From NCBI GenBank assembly GCA_946800325.1, contig OX326961.1:15746215-15810214 (forward strand): 64,000 nt of DNA. Direction: 5' to 3'. A program made the position numbers and the translations under genes. The notes beneath the pieces were generated by a model that worked only from the letters and a program-made list of their open reading frames with translations, was not told the origin of the DNA and ran no database searches. This DNA is from Luzula sylvatica. Taxonomy: Eukaryota; Streptophyta; Magnoliopsida; Poales; Juncaceae. Of this stretch, positions 11,493-24,189 are shown piece by piece; position 1 is the first letter of the stretch; each line of letters opens with the position of its first letter.

Positions 11493-13460
11493 TTAAGCTT
11501 TGTTTTGAGCTAATAATAATGGGTCCGTGCAAGAACTTTCAGGCATATCGTTTGCGTCTATTTGTGATAATTTATCTTTATTATCTCTTGCTTTTGCCCA
11601 TAGAAGAAGATAAAGACCTCCGATCACAAAAACCGCACCAATGATACTGCATCAAAGATTCATTGCTTCATCTCATCAGTAAAAAAAATTCGCGAACATT
11701 TAGAGAAAATTAACATGAGTAAACTAAATTATATATATATAAAGAGCGAAGAAAAAAGACCTTGCAAAGTGGGTTTCGGATCTTAGTATGAACGTCTCGG
11801 TTACAAAAGAGAAAACTACTAGCAAAGGAGAAAATGCCGTCGAAAATACCGGGCCTTTTTTGTGTACACACCAATTTACACCTAAATACAACACTCCTGT
11901 CACAATTATTCCCTGTAAAGAAAAAAAATGTAACTATTAGAAATCTTATACAATAATTAATTTTGAGTTCTTAATCAATGAAAATTACCCCGAAAAGTAT
12001 AGCGAGGAGTTCAGGGCTTTTCATATTGATTTTCCAAGAAGATATATCTCTCTCCATAAATGCAGCAATTATAAATATTTGTGCGGTACCAAATCCCGTC
12101 ATCATTGCTGATAATGTAATATCCGATGAAAACTCAATTGCCACTTTTTCCTTCAAAAAAATCACGATAAAAAATACATGTGATAACAAGAAATTCATTG
12201 ACCTCATTACAATTTCAAGTATTTTAATTGTTATTAATACCACGAGTAGAGTTGCGATACTAATTGCGATAACGGCAAAACCAACCATTGATATACCGAT
12301 CCAAAACCCATCAATAGCATTACTATTTGTATCGGTATCAGAATCAGAAGCCAAGACAACTATCGCCGCGCCAATAGTTGATGCCAAAACGCTGAATAAT
12401 TTCGTTTGTCCATATATATTGCAAAATTTAAATTTTTCACGTCGTGCTAATACTGCGAGAATGGACGCCGACTGGGATCATGTTTAAACCGACACTCTGA
12501 ACTGTCGCGGTTATGTACTTCAGACTTGTTGTTAACAATATCTCATTTGTCCCTATCCTTTTTTTACAAGCCAAAAACGATATATTCAGAATGCGAAATT
12601 GACAAAATAGTAAATAAAAAGAAAATATTTTATTTGAGATATTGCTGGTTACATTGTCCGTTCTAACTTCTTTTTTCAATTTTGAAAAATTAGTTTGCTA
12701 TTTGATTTAATAAATCAAAAATTGCTATTATCATTAATTTGTAATGTAAACAAAAATAATAAGACCAAAGAAGATTTGACTCATTCAATTAAGTTAATGA
12801 TCTTTAGATTTGAGTAATAAACTCATAACTTCTAGTAAGTAACCATGCCAAAATATATTAATTCATTGAAAAGTAAAAAAAAAAAAAAAAGGACTCAACT
12901 GCAATAAGCCAATCAAGAATGTCCATGAGAGGATCCGAAAGCTCGGTCTTTTCCTTCTCCCACTACCATAAGTAAATCATAGAATCGAAATTAGACCAAA
13001 AATTGTACTAATTAACTACAAATAATTCATCAGGATAAGGAATTAAGCATGATTACAGTAATCTTTTGGAAGTATACAAAAAAACAAATCCAATATATAA
13101 AACATATATAATGCAGGATTAAGAATGCTATAAAAAAATGTCAATAATACATTACTGATCAAAGAGAAGGGCGAGAAGACAGAGCGTAGTAGCAGACGCG
13201 AGTTGCTGGTACGCAGTAAGAACCACTGGCTTAACTCCGTAGACCGGGTTCAGCGTGGCCCGAAGTATTGCCATTAAACCCACAGTGCTCGCAGACTTGA
13301 GGATCAATACGGTGTGTGGTAGCACTCCGTAGACCGGGTTCAGCGTGGCCCGAAGTATTGCCATTAAACCCACAGTGCTCGCAGACTTGAGAATCAATAC
13401 AGTGTGTGGTAGCACTCCGTAGACCACCTCTTTCGACTGTACCTGTACCGGTACCGCCAT
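11493..13460 (-). pseudogene. WAT1-related transporter, broken tandem copy
   Basis: Six exons can be placed on the minus strand by GT-AG junctions and alignment to the intact copy at 14.7-16.4 kb: 13460-13156, 12962-12900, 12557-12241, 12150-11989, 11912-11761 and 11646-11493. The product would be an EamA-type ten-helix membrane transporter of the plant WAT1/UmamiT (nodulin MtN21) family; GPVFSTAFSPLLVVF and the GLYLLLWAK end are typical. Two lesions mark it as broken. Exon 1 carries a 90-bp in-frame duplication that repeats its first transmembrane region. Exon 3 lacks two bases relative to the sister copy near 12463, which brings a stop within about ten codons. Unlike its sister it keeps a longer C-terminus ending LLLAQNKA. 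Confidence 0.75.
13234..13413 (-). repeat. 90-bp tandem duplication inside exon 1
   Basis: Two adjacent 90-bp copies differ at very few bases (for example GAGGATC versus GAGAATC). The unit is a multiple of three, so it adds 30 residues without a frameshift. The sister gene at 16.3 kb has one copy, so the duplication postdates the gene duplication. Confidence 0.9.
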
Positions 13461-14670
13461 TGTCGGAGAAGGAGAAATGAGACGCTTTTTCTCGAAATAA
13501 GTAGTTTATGTATGTAACTATGTTATCTAGTTTTTTTTTCTTCGCCAAGTAACCTAAGGGGGTCTTGTGGCGTTAACAATGGTTAAAATACAATTAGTAG
13601 GATCAAGAGTACCAAATTATGAATTAGATCTAAGTTTATCTAATTAAATGTACTGAGTTTATTAGTCAACTTCGTCTGACAAGATTTTAAATTTAGTAAA
13701 ACCAACGTAATTAATTCAAATTTATGGTTATAGTAAGATGCATAGTTAAGATCCATGATTATTGATTACATCTAATTTACAACATGTTAAAGAAAAATAT
13801 AATCATCTCGTCTTATAATATTATCACCATCATCATTATTATTAATAACATATATAATCATCTAGTCTTCCATTATTATTATAATTGTTATTATGGGTCT
13901 TTTCCATTTATCAAAAAAATATATATATTAACATATGGGAAAAGAGTAAAAAATATAATATAATCCGGTTGATTCGGTTTAACCAAGTTTTAAAAACAAA
14001 AATTAAACCGAATAAATCAAACAATAACATTTTCTCAACCGAACCAAATAAGTTGAAATTGACCAATTCCGTTTCATCTCTCAAATTAACCGAATCGTTT
14101 AAACACCCCTGCATGTTAATAATGTCATCAAAATCGAACTTTACATAAATTGAAAGAAATATTAATGTGCACTATCAATAATAATTGTGCCTCTAAATCA
14201 GGTCTACCCCCTTAGTGGGGCATTATGATTTTGGATATTTTATCCGATCATTCCTTGTCATTTCTTTTTTTAAAACAAAATTGCTTAACATGTGTTGTCC
14301 TTGTTTTTTGATTGAACTAACAATTTTATCAGTTAGAAATATCAAACTAGAAATTAGATTAGACATAATTTGTGAAAACTTATAATAATCAAAGGGTTGA
14401 TTGCATATATATTAGGATCGAAGAATAGCCCGGCAAATATATCGAATATTGGATCTCAGCTGCAAACAATCAAATATAGAGATTTCGCGAAAAATATATA
14501 ATAACTTCAATGTTCAGGAAAATATCTAATTACAAGTTTTCATGAGCTTACCTAGAAGTTGTTATTACATTATAAGTGAAATATTTTCCCAATTTCATCG
14601 AAATCTACATCCGAAAGAAAGTTCATAACTATCTCGTGTTTATTTTTTATGCTTTAAGCTTTGTTTTGAG
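13461..14670. other. Spacer of the WAT1 tandem duplication
   Basis: No gene. From about 13.9 kb the sequence repeats 10.73-11.49 kb (including the CCCTTAGTGGGG and GCTGCAAACAATCA strings). This shows that the duplicated unit, roughly 2.6-2.8 kb, holds the transporter gene and its 3' flank. Confidence 0.6.
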
Positions 14671-16440
14671 CTACAATAATGGGTCGGTGCAAGAACTTTC
14701 AAGCATATCGTTTGCGTCTATTTGTGATAATTTATCTTTATTATCTCTTGCTTTTGCCCATAGAAGAAGATAAAGACCTCCGATCACAAGAACCGCACCA
14801 ATGACACTGCAAAGAGTCATAGCTTCATCTCATCAGTTCAAAAAATTTCGCTAACATTTAGAGAAAATTAACATCACTAAACTAAATTATATATTTACAG
14901 AGAGCGAAAAAAAGACCTTGCGAAGTGGGTTTCGGATCTTAATATGAACGTCTCTGTTGCAAAAGAGAAAACTACTAGCAAAGGAGAAAATGCCGACGCA
15001 AATACCGGGCCTTTTTTGTGTACACACCAAATTACACCCAAGTAAAATACTCCTGTCACGATTATTCCCTGTAAAGAAAAAATGTAAATATTGGAAATCT
15101 TATACGATAATCAATTTTGAGTTGTTAATCAATGATAATTACCCCGTAAAGTATAGCGAGGAGTTCAGGGCTTTTCATATTGATTTTCCAAGAAGATATA
15201 TCTCTCTCCATAAATGCAGCAATTATAAATGTTTGCGCGGTACCAAATCCCGTCGTCATTGCTGATAACGTAATATCCGATGAAAACTCGATTGCTACTT
15301 TTTCCTATAAATTTTTTTCACAAGATGCGATAACAACAACTTCATGGGCATCATTACAATTTCAAGTATTTTAATTGTTATTAACATGCATACCACGAGT
15401 AGAGCTGCGATAGTATTTGCGACAACAGCAAAACCAACCATCGAAACGCCGATCCAAAACCCATCGAGAGCATTACTATTTGTATCGGTATCTGAATAGG
15501 AATCAGAAACCAAGACTACTATCGTCGCGCCAATAGTCGATGCCAAAACGCCGAATAATTTCGCTTGTCCATGTAAGTTGCAAAATTTGAATTTTTCACG
15601 TCCTGCTAAAACCGCGAGAATAAAGACGCCGACTGGGATCATGTTTAAACCGACACTCTGAACCGTCGCGGTTATGTACTTTAGACTCGTTGTTAACAGT
15701 ATTTCACTCGTTCCTATCCTTTTTTTCACAAGACAAAAAATGGTATATACCGTATATTCAGGATTCGAAATTGATTAAATAGAAAATAAATTTTGTATTT
15801 TGTAGATTGATATTCGATATTCGATTTAATAATTAATAATCCAAAAATTGCTACTATCATTAATTTATAATGTAAACAAAAAAATAAGAATAAAGAAGAT
15901 TTGACCCTTTGAATTAAAGTTATTAGATTTAGATTGAGTAATAAACTCAAAACTTTCTAGTAAGTAACCATGTGAAAAAATATTCATTGGAAATGTCAAA
16001 AACTTGAGGACTTAACTGCAATAAGCCAATCAAGAATGTCCATGAGAGGATCTGAAAGCTCGGTCTTTTCCTTCTCCCACTACCACAAGTAAATCACAGA
16101 ATCGAAATTAGACCAAAAATTCTACTAATTGACTACAAATAATCAAATATACAAAACATATACAATGCAGGATTTAGGATGCCATAAAAAAAATTAAATA
16201 ATCAAAGGTGCAAAAAAGACATTACTGATCAAAGAGAATGGCGAGAAGACAGAGCGTAGTAGCAGAGGCGAGTTGCTGGTACGCAGTAAGAACCACTGGC
16301 TTAACTCCGTACACCGGGTTCAGCGTAGCCCGAAGTATTGTCATTAAACTCACATTGCTCGCAGACTTGAGGATCAATACGGTGTGTGGTAGCACTCCGT
16401 AGACCATCTCTTTCAACTGTACCTGTACTGGTACAGCCAT
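14671..16440 (-). CDS. WAT1-related EamA-type transporter, six exons
   Basis: Exons on the minus strand: 16440-16226, 16079-16017, 15718-15394, 15304-15143, 15068-14917 and 14806-14671. All have GT-AG borders and matching phases, and together give 350 codons and a stop. The protein has about ten hydrophobic segments in two EamA halves; recognisable stretches are SLKYITATVQSVGLNMIP, EKVAIEFSSDITLSAM, MERDISSWKI, GPVFASAFSPLLVVFSF and IGGLYLLLWAKARD. Members of this plant family (WAT1/UmamiT, nodulin MtN21-like) move amino acids or auxin across vacuolar or plasma membranes; the substrate here is unknown. What first looks like a frameshift after the ALLV segment is a 89-bp intron (GTATGC to TATAG). 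The N-terminal region has an unusual VYGV repeat. The C-terminus is slightly shorter than in the sister copy because of a TAG. Confidence 0.8.
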
Positions 16441-16546
16441 TGTTGGAGAAAGGAGAAATGAGATGCTCTTTCTCGAAGGAAGAGAAAATATATGTAAACA
16501 ATTTTAGGTGTTTGGTTCTGTCTCCCAGATTTTCGTATATGGAAAA

Positions 16547-16850
16547 GGGACAATATACTTGCCCCCAAAACTCAAAAAATAATTTGATGAGCTGGCAAAA
16601 CTGGATTAAATAGATTGATTAGTTTTTTTAATTGATTCAATTAAATATTAATTGATACGTTTAATTGATACGTAAATAATTTAAAATATGTTAATATTAG
16701 TACACGCTAATTGACATGTCAATTCAATTAAACGATCATTAAATTGTTAATCGAATCAATTAATAATACTAATCAATTCATTTAACTCACTTTTGCTATC
16801 TCATTAAGGCTTCTGTTTTGAGTTTTGGGGAATGAATATATAACCCCAAT
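16547..16850. mobile_element. Foldback MITE, family A
   Basis: The termini are inverted repeats around CCCCCAAAACTCAAAA on the left and TTTTGAGTTTTGGGG on the right, and the arms pair inward through ATTGATTAGT/ACTAATCAAT. A second copy lies at 31926-32232. It is noncoding. Confidence 0.7.
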
Positions 16851-17213
16851 GGGAAATATTAGTTTGATTTCACCAAGGCATTATCTATATCCTTATTAAC
16901 CTAATTAATTAACATGGCAATTAAAAGAAAACATACAATTAACAATCAATTATTATTAGTTCACATGATATGAATATTAATTTTATATAAATCGTTTTTT
17001 AATTGTTTGACATGTATTAATTATCATATTAGTTAAATATATTAATTTTAATTAAAATAAAAAAATGTATCGGTGAAATCTGGGGGACATGGTAAATGGC
17101 TTCTTTGTATATACCCTCCGTAGATTAATAGTTTGATGAATGAAACTTTTTGAGGGTAAGTAAGCAAAGGGAATTTACATATTTATCCTTTTAAAAATCA
17201 GAAATAATATTTA

Positions 17214-18285
17214 GAGGAATTCTTCAAAAAACCCCCAACTTTTCTAAAATTTTTGAAAAACCATCTGTACTTTTAGAAAACCCCCTATCTTTTTTAGATC
17301 CCCTCAAAAACCCCTTATATTTTTTGCTTCTTCAAAAACCCCCTAACTTTTTTAGATTCTCTCAAAAATTCCCTATCTTTTTATTATGTTTTTAAAAAAA
17401 TAACCATTATACCCTTTAGTTTTATTTTTTAAATTTCTATAATTTAATAAATAATGTAATATTATAAAGAAATTAAAAATAAATAATACAAAATATTATA
17501 ATATTATAATAAATAATATATAGTATTAAAATATTATAATAAATAATATATTGATATTAAATTATCATTTTCAACAATTATTATAATATTTTAATATCAA
17601 TATATTATTTATTATAATAATTTAATTTATATGTATTATTTATTATAATATTTTAATATCATGAATTATTTATTTTTTATAATTTTATTGATATTAAAAT
17701 ATCAATAAAAATGTTATAATAATATAATATCATGCATTATTTATTTTTTATAATTTTATTGATATTAAAATATCAATAAAAATGTTATAATAATTTAATA
17801 TCATATATTATTTATTGATATTAAAATATTATAATAAATAATACATAGATATTAAATTATTATAATACATAATATATTGATATTAAAATATTATAATAAT
17901 TGTTGAAAATGATATTTTAATATCAATATATTATTTATTATAATATTTTAATACTATATATTATTTATTATAATATTTTAATATCATGTATTATTTATTT
18001 TTAATTTTTATATAATAGTTTAATATATATTCATTATTTATGAAATTATAGAAATTTAAAAAATAAAACTAAAGGGTATAATGGTTATTTTTTAAAAAAC
18101 ATAATAAAAAAGATAGGGGGTTTTTGAGAGAATCTAAAAAAGTTAGGGGGTTTTTGAGGAAGCAAAAAATATAGGAGGTTTTGTTGGGAATCTAAAAAAA
18201 ATAGGGGGATTTTTAAAAGTACAGGAGGTTTTTCAGAACTTTCAGAAAAAATTGGGGGGTTTTTGAAGAATCCCCTAATATTTAC
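17214..18285. mobile_element. Large foldback element, family B, ~1.07 kb
   Basis: The left arm begins GGAATTCTTCAAAAAACCCC and has repeated blocks of CCCCNTANTTTTTTAGATTCNCTCAAAAA type. The right arm is its reverse complement, ending TTTTTGAAGAATCCCC. The centre is almost pure AT with ATATTAAAATATTATAAT sub-repeats. A second copy lies at 39785-40580 and a half-arm at about 33950-34140. There is no coding capacity. Confidence 0.75.
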
Positions 18286-18616
18286 CCTGCCAAGAAAGTA
18301 AGTTTCTCAAAGATATTGCTATAAATGTGAATGTATTCAACATTATTAATAGGTTAATGAGTAATGAATAATTATGTTTCGTCTCTAATATTATTATTAT
18401 TGGCACATGATTTGTCTTGATCATTTTTGTACCATGAAATATATAGAATTTTTCCTCCATTTATCTTCTCATTTTATTTACTTTACCTTTAATTTGTAAC
18501 ACTTCTAACTTGTTGAATGTTAGGAACAAAAATCTAATTTTTGAGATTTTCTAAAAAAAACTTGACTTTGTATGACCATCAAAAATCATGATATTTTCAA
18601 ACCACTCATCCCAATA

Positions 18617-19152
18617 AGAAATGTCAACAGGCGGATAAAATCCGAACCTGCGGGTACCTGATCTGAGACGGATAATACTTGAAAAAAATACATGCGGGTC
18701 GGATAATACCCCAAAAATATCCATTCCGGTTTCGGGTTCGAGTTCGGATTCGGGTATGTGATAAATTTTTATCCGCGGGTATTATACGTTACTCGAAAAA
18801 TACCGGATCTCAATATGTATCCGAAAAATATCCGAAAATATTCAATAATTTGAACATTTCTATGTTTTACGATTTAATTATTGTAATATTTGGATTTTAA
18901 ATGTATTTGAAAATGTTGTTTGTTTTATGTATTCAAAATTATTTGTGATTTGGTGATTTTTTCGGATTTTAATGTATTTATTTTAGTATATTCGAGTAAC
19001 GAGTAATACCTGCGGATACAAATTTACCTGTGGGTTCGGATACGGGCAGATTTGTTTACCCGCAAATAATTTTGGTTAAGGTTGGATAATACCCGAAAAT
19101 TTGAATACGATATGGAGGAGATTTATCCGAACCCGTCCCGTTAACATCCCTA
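18617..19152. mobile_element. Degenerate hAT-like element
   Basis: The ends resemble the hAT terminus: AAATGTCAACAGG on the left and, in reverse complement, TTAGGGATGTTAACGGG on the right. The interior is full of ATCCGAA/TTCGGAT motifs as in the elements at 5255 and 48956. I could not see a clean 8-bp target duplication, so the ends are approximate. Confidence 0.6.
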
Positions 19153-19659
19153 ATCCCTCGTAGGATTTAACATCTGTTTTTATTTATTTTCATGATTTTA
19201 TCAATAATATGTTCATATTTATCAGAAACACATAGAATGTTTGAATTTGTAATTTTTGCAAGTATTAGAATTATTTTTGAGATTTTTCAATGATAGGGAC
19301 GAAGCAAGCGAATCGCATGGCCAAGACGTAGAAGAAACAAAATCACGAGAACCAAGGAGGTCAAGGAGAAAAACACACTAGTGCAGTCTGCAACTCCCAA
19401 TGCAGACCCACATTTGATGTACGAGATATAGTCCTTGAACCAATTATCATGATGTGGCATACTGCATACAACATGCACTGCACTAGGAGGCCAAAACTTC
19501 ACCATGATGGGGCTCACTACAAAAATTTATGGCTCCAAAAAATTTTAAAAATATGATTTATTTAATTAAAAATGAGTATAATTATTATAATAAATTTCTT
19601 AAAAATTATAACAAATTTTGTGGCTCGTTGATAAAATAATTATTTTCCTTGTTAGGAAT

Positions 19660-20058
19660 TATGGATTCAAATACTACAAACTACAATTATAGTTTTTTTT
19701 CCTCCAAGAGACAACGAAAATATGAACAAGAACCAGATCTGAACATTCAATCTATTGGGAGAAATTTTAGAATGTCAATAAATAAACTACACAATCAGTC
19801 GTGACAAAATATATTAATCTTTCTTCAAATTGTATACAATGTCAAATTTCAAACTAGGTTTCGAGTACTTGACAATTGTTGACAATCTGGAGCCGAGTTT
19901 GTGTAAAGTGAGTCGATGTTAAAATAGAAAGCTGGTGGCCGAGTTTTCGATGCCTTCACGCGACAATTCAAGGGTGGGAGTTTTTGTCGAATCCATCCTT
20001 TAAAACTATTATGTTATATTTTATGTTCATATTTTTAATCATTTTTAGGAGCTAAAAT
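19660..20058. repeat. First copy of an unknown duplicated segment, left part
   Basis: Together with 21137-21380 this forms one copy of a roughly 0.6-kb sequence whose second copy is 21385-21930. Shared strings include TGAACATTCAATCTATTGG and the GGCCGAGTTTTCGAT block. The first copy is split by a LINE insertion. No gene is recognised. The tract at 19153-19659 before it holds nothing I can identify; an open frame there (19287-19517 minus) has a hydrophobic stretch but no family match. Confidence 0.65.
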
Positions 20059-21151
20059 TTTTTTTTTTTTGAAGGATTGGCAAGCGCGATACGCGCTCGA
20101 TCCATTTTTTTTTATAAAATGAAAATAAAAAAGTTTTGTACATAAAGATATTTACACGAGCTCCTCTAACAAAATATGAAATATCTAATCTAACAAAATC
20201 TACCCCACTTGTTAGTTAGGTCTCTCACTACCGAAACAAGGAGGTATTGCATCCTTGCCTTTCGTCTAAATATGCGTTAATTTCGTTCTTTCCAAATGGT
20301 CCAAATTGTGGTGAGTCATTGTGTGTCCCAAAGACGTGTATCGGTGGAAGTTAATTGTTGTCTCGTTTGGAACCACATTTCTTCAATCGAGAGAGCCGAA
20401 GTACAAATGGCCGGGTTCACCATGAGCCAAAGAGTCCTAACAAATGGACAATCGTATAGAAGATGATAGGAAGTTTCTTGCGATGTTGAACAAAGTGTTC
20501 AACTTGGCTCGTGAGGCCATCCCCTCTTGCGCAAGTTATCCGATGTTAAGATGCGGTTATTCATCACTAGCCAACCAAAAATTTTGACCTTCAAGGGAGC
20601 TCTAATTTTGAAGAGGAGGTCCACCGACACTTGAATCCCGGATGAGACGTTCTTTCATAGATCATTGCCGAACTAAATCTCTGCGGGTTGTCATTATTCC
20701 TATGAAATATGGATCCGTGCGGGGAGTTCCCTAATAGGGAGTTGTAAAACGGCAATAATTTTTGTAATTCCCGAACATAGAAGGAAGCGATGTTAGTCGG
20801 CACATTTGTTAGGTCTCTCATTGTCACGGACCATAAACAATCTCTATCGAAATCAAGTTTGTAAAGCTATCGAATTGTGAATGCTTAATTTTGGTTACGG
20901 ATATTAATTATCCCAAGCCCTTCATTTTTTTTTTTTGGCAAACACATTTTTTTCCAATTCGCGAGGCAATGCCGTCCCGTGACTTTATTTGTGCCTTTCC
21001 GAAAGAAAGGCCGTGTAATTTTATTAACCTCGTTTAGGACTCCACTTGGAAAAATAAAGAATGCATTGTAAAATTTGTGAGGGCACCCAATACCGATTTA
21101 ACAAGAATAGTGCGACCACCTAATGATAAAAACTTATTTAGGAGCTAAAAT
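20044..21151 (-). mobile_element. 5'-truncated LINE with 15-bp target duplication
   Basis: On the minus strand the fragment encodes the C-terminal zinc-binding region that follows plant LINE reverse transcriptases. Readable segments are VKIFGWLVMNNRILTSDNLR, RKRGWPHEPS, QETSYHLLYDCPFVRTLW and TTIWTIWKERN; several stops (one replacing a cysteine) show it is dead. The 3' end carries a poly-A tail (the T run at 20059-20070 on +). The direct repeat TTTAGGAGCTAAAAT flanks the element exactly at 20044-20058 and 21137-21151. The second copy of the host segment, near 21713, retains the uninterrupted site. Confidence 0.9.
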
Positions 21152-21384
21152 ATTTATTAATGAAATTTTTCTTGGATTATCTTGTGAGTTCATACGATGT
21201 GTGTGTGTTATTAATTTTTTCGACAAAGACAGGTGGTCGGAGTTTCACAAGAGACAAGGAAGTAACGAGAGTAAAAAGACATTCAATCAACATCACATTA
21301 ATCTGTTGCAAATTCCATATCTTCTGGCTCGACTTTTATTGTATATTTTATATCTAATACAAATTGAGTGATCTTGAATTAGTT

Positions 21385-21930
21385 ATTACGAAAATATGAA
21401 AAAGAACGAGATCTGAACATTCAATCTATTGGAGGAAATTTTAGAATGTCAACAAATAAGCTACACAATCGCTCGTGACAAAATATATTAATTTTTCTTC
21501 AAATTGTATACAAGATCAAATTTCAAACTAAATTTCGAGGACTTGACAATCGGGGGCCGAGTTTGTGTGCAGTGAGTCGGTGTAAAAACAGAAAGCTGGC
21601 GGCCGAGTTTTCGATACGTTCGCGCTACGTTTCTACGATTCAAGGGTGAGAGTTTTTGTCGACTCCATCCTTTAAAGCTATCGTGTTATATTTTATGTTC
21701 ATGTTTTTAATCATTTTAGGAGCTAAAATATTTATTAACTAATATTTTCTTGGATTATCTTGTCAATTTATATGATGTGTGTTATTAATTTTTTCTCCAA
21801 AGACATGTGGTTGGAGTTTCACAAGAGACAAGGAAGTAACGAGAGTAAAAAGACATTCAATTAACATCACATCGATCTGTAGCAAATTCAATATCTTGTA
21901 GCTCCACTTTTATTTTATATTTTATATCTA
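21385..21930. repeat. Second copy of the duplicated segment, uninterrupted
   Basis: It aligns to 19730-20058 joined to 21137-21380. At about 21714-21728 it carries the single, unduplicated target of the LINE. It is noncoding as far as I can see. Confidence 0.7.
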
Positions 21931-21986
21931 AAAGACATTAAAAAAAACATCACATTAATCCTGAATTAGTTATTACGAGAGTAGGT

Positions 21987-22514
21987 GGTTAATTAAGAGA
22001 TCATGGATTATCATGGAGGGTCGAGGGGTTGATTGCGAGAATCCATTAGTCCTATAAAGTGAAATCCTATAAATTATAATAATATAGGAGAGTTCTATCG
22101 TACACCTTTTAAAAAGGGGGTTAATTAAGAGATCATGGATTATCATGGAGGGTCGAGGGGTTGATTGCGAGAATCCATTAGTCCTATAAAGTGAAATCCT
22201 ATAAATTATAATAATATAGGAGAGTTCTATCGTACACCTTTTAAAAGGGGGGTTAATTAAGAGATCATGGATTATCATGGAGGGTCGAGGGGTTGATTGC
22301 GAGAATCCATTAGTCCTATAAAGTGAAATCCTATAAATTATAATAATATAGGAGAGTTATATCGTACACCTTTTAAAAGGGGGGTTAATTAAGAGATCAT
22401 GGATTATCATGGAGGGTCGAGGGGTTGATTGCGAGAATCCATTAGTCCTATAAAGTGAAATCCTATAAATTATAATAATATAGGAGAGTTCTATCGTACA
22501 CCTTTTAAAAGGGT
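21987..22514. repeat. 132-bp tandem repeat, four units
   Basis: Units begin at 21987, 22119, 22251 and 22383 and are nearly identical. Each holds about 100 bp of flank plus roughly the first 30 bp of the MITE that lies complete after the last unit (MITE starts at 22087, 22219, 22351 and 22483). Because 132 is divisible by three it creates a repetitive open frame on the minus strand, which I do not treat as a gene. Confidence 0.9.
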
Positions 22515-22741
22515 ATTTTGAATATTTAAGCAATTTATTTTATTTGTAAAAATATATATCATAAAATTTATTTTTTATAGAGATTTTTTTTTAAATGAAC
22601 AACAAACAATTCCAATTTAGTTAAACATTAATTAATAAATATATTTGAAATTTTGTCTTAAATATTCATAAATGGATAATTACTCAAAATATCATTAAAA
22701 ATTAATGTATCATAAAAAAAAGATGTATGATAGAATCTCCC
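22483..22741. mobile_element. Mutator-like MITE, second copy
   Basis: Same family as 651-911: left end GGAGAGTTCTATCGTACACC, right end in reverse complement GGGAGATTCTATCATACATC, similar length and interior. The 9-bp flanks AATAATATA and ACTAATATA differ by one base. It closes the 132-bp tandem array. Confidence 0.75.
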
Positions 22742-22750
22742 ACTAATATA

Positions 22751-24189
22751 ATATATAATATTATTATGTTATATGTTATATTTTATGATATAGTATTAAA
22801 ATGTTCATAAATACTATTATCAGTTATTCAATTTAATTTTTTATCATTATTAATAAAGAAAAATTACTAAGAACTTTCCGTACTAAAAGTCACTAATTTT
22901 ACCCAACTGTGTATCCAAACATGACATGATATATTGGAGAAGTATTTACCTTTCCTAGACTAAACTGCATATTTAATACTCATCCAAAAATAGTACTAGT
23001 TTCTAATTTTGATCCACATAATTGCTTCTCTCACCGTCTTTAATTGCCACTGTCACTTGTGGTAATTTTTCGACTTGTCGAAATATTATTCTAGCATAAA
23101 CCTTAACTTTAAGACATGATATTCTTATTTCTAGTAAATATGATATTACAATTTTGAGGATGAATATTACATTTTTTATTTTTTGGAGGATAAATATGGT
23201 ATTTTGGATTTTGAAAGGATAAATATCACTAAATATGTGAATCGATATAAGGGTACCATAGCGGAAATGGTAATGATAATTTTATTAGAAATGGAGATGA
23301 TATTAAGATTTGACAATCACGTGCTGTTCTATTTATTATCAAAAATTCCCCAAAAAAAAATTCCCAATAGCTCCCTAACTTCTCTGAAAATAAAAAATCC
23401 CTAAAAAGATTCCCAATAGCTCCCTAACTTCTCTAAAATAATAAAACCCCTAAAAGAAATTCCCAATAGCTCCCTAATTTCTCTGGAAAAAAAAAATCCC
23501 CAATAACTTCCTAACTTCTCTGAAAATAAAAAAAGTCCCTAAACCTTTTAGATATAAAAAAGTTCATTTTCATTTATTCTTGTGAGAATTAAATTTAATA
23601 TCGAATGACATTAAATTTCATTTAAACTCATTTTTTATATTTTTTATTAATAACATTAATAAATAAACAATGAGCTAAACAAATTATGCACGTTGAAAAT
23701 ATCTTAACAAAAAAGTAATATTTTTGTAAATAGATTTAATATATATTCATTGTTATTAAAACTAGTTGGTAAAGCGTCAAAATTAAAACAGACGATAACA
23801 AAATATCTTGCAAAAAAGAAATACTAGTTTAGCATGTAGGTTTAATGTTCGTTCAATTTTTATTACGATGATTGGACAATAAAACTAGCAGCTAATATAC
23901 AATTTTCTACTAAGATATTTTCGAAGTGCAATTTTTTTAGGTGTCTTGTTTATTTTTTATTATTTGATGTTAGTTTTGCATTAAAATATACATAATAAAT
24001 GAAATATAGATGAAATATAGTATAATATTTAGTCATTTAGTCTCTTTTTAATTTTTATGATTTTTATTATTAATAAAAAATAACAAAATTAGTTTAATAA
24101 AATTAAATATGAAATATTGAAGAGTATTTTGATAAAAGAATTCAACATCGTCCCATCAAACAAACATAAATAAAAATCAGTTTTTTAAA
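22751..24189. other. AT-rich intergenic with a short tandem repeat
   Basis: No gene. At about 23344-23545 there are four imperfect copies of a ~50-bp unit containing TCCCAATAGCTCCCTAACTT. The remainder is plain AT-rich sequence. Confidence 0.55.

Noticed and set aside
15295..15420. Apparent frameshift in the right-hand transporter copy
   Set aside because: A clean GT-AG intron (GTATGC to TATAG) of conserved position resolves it; the sister copy has an intron at the same place.
19287..19517. 76-residue frame on minus with a hydrophobic segment
   Set aside because: Could be a gene fragment, but I cannot match it to a family and find no neighbouring exons.
21987..22514. CRISPR-like regular repeats
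   Set aside because: Direct tandem units without unique spacers in a plant genome; explained by MITE-junction amplification.
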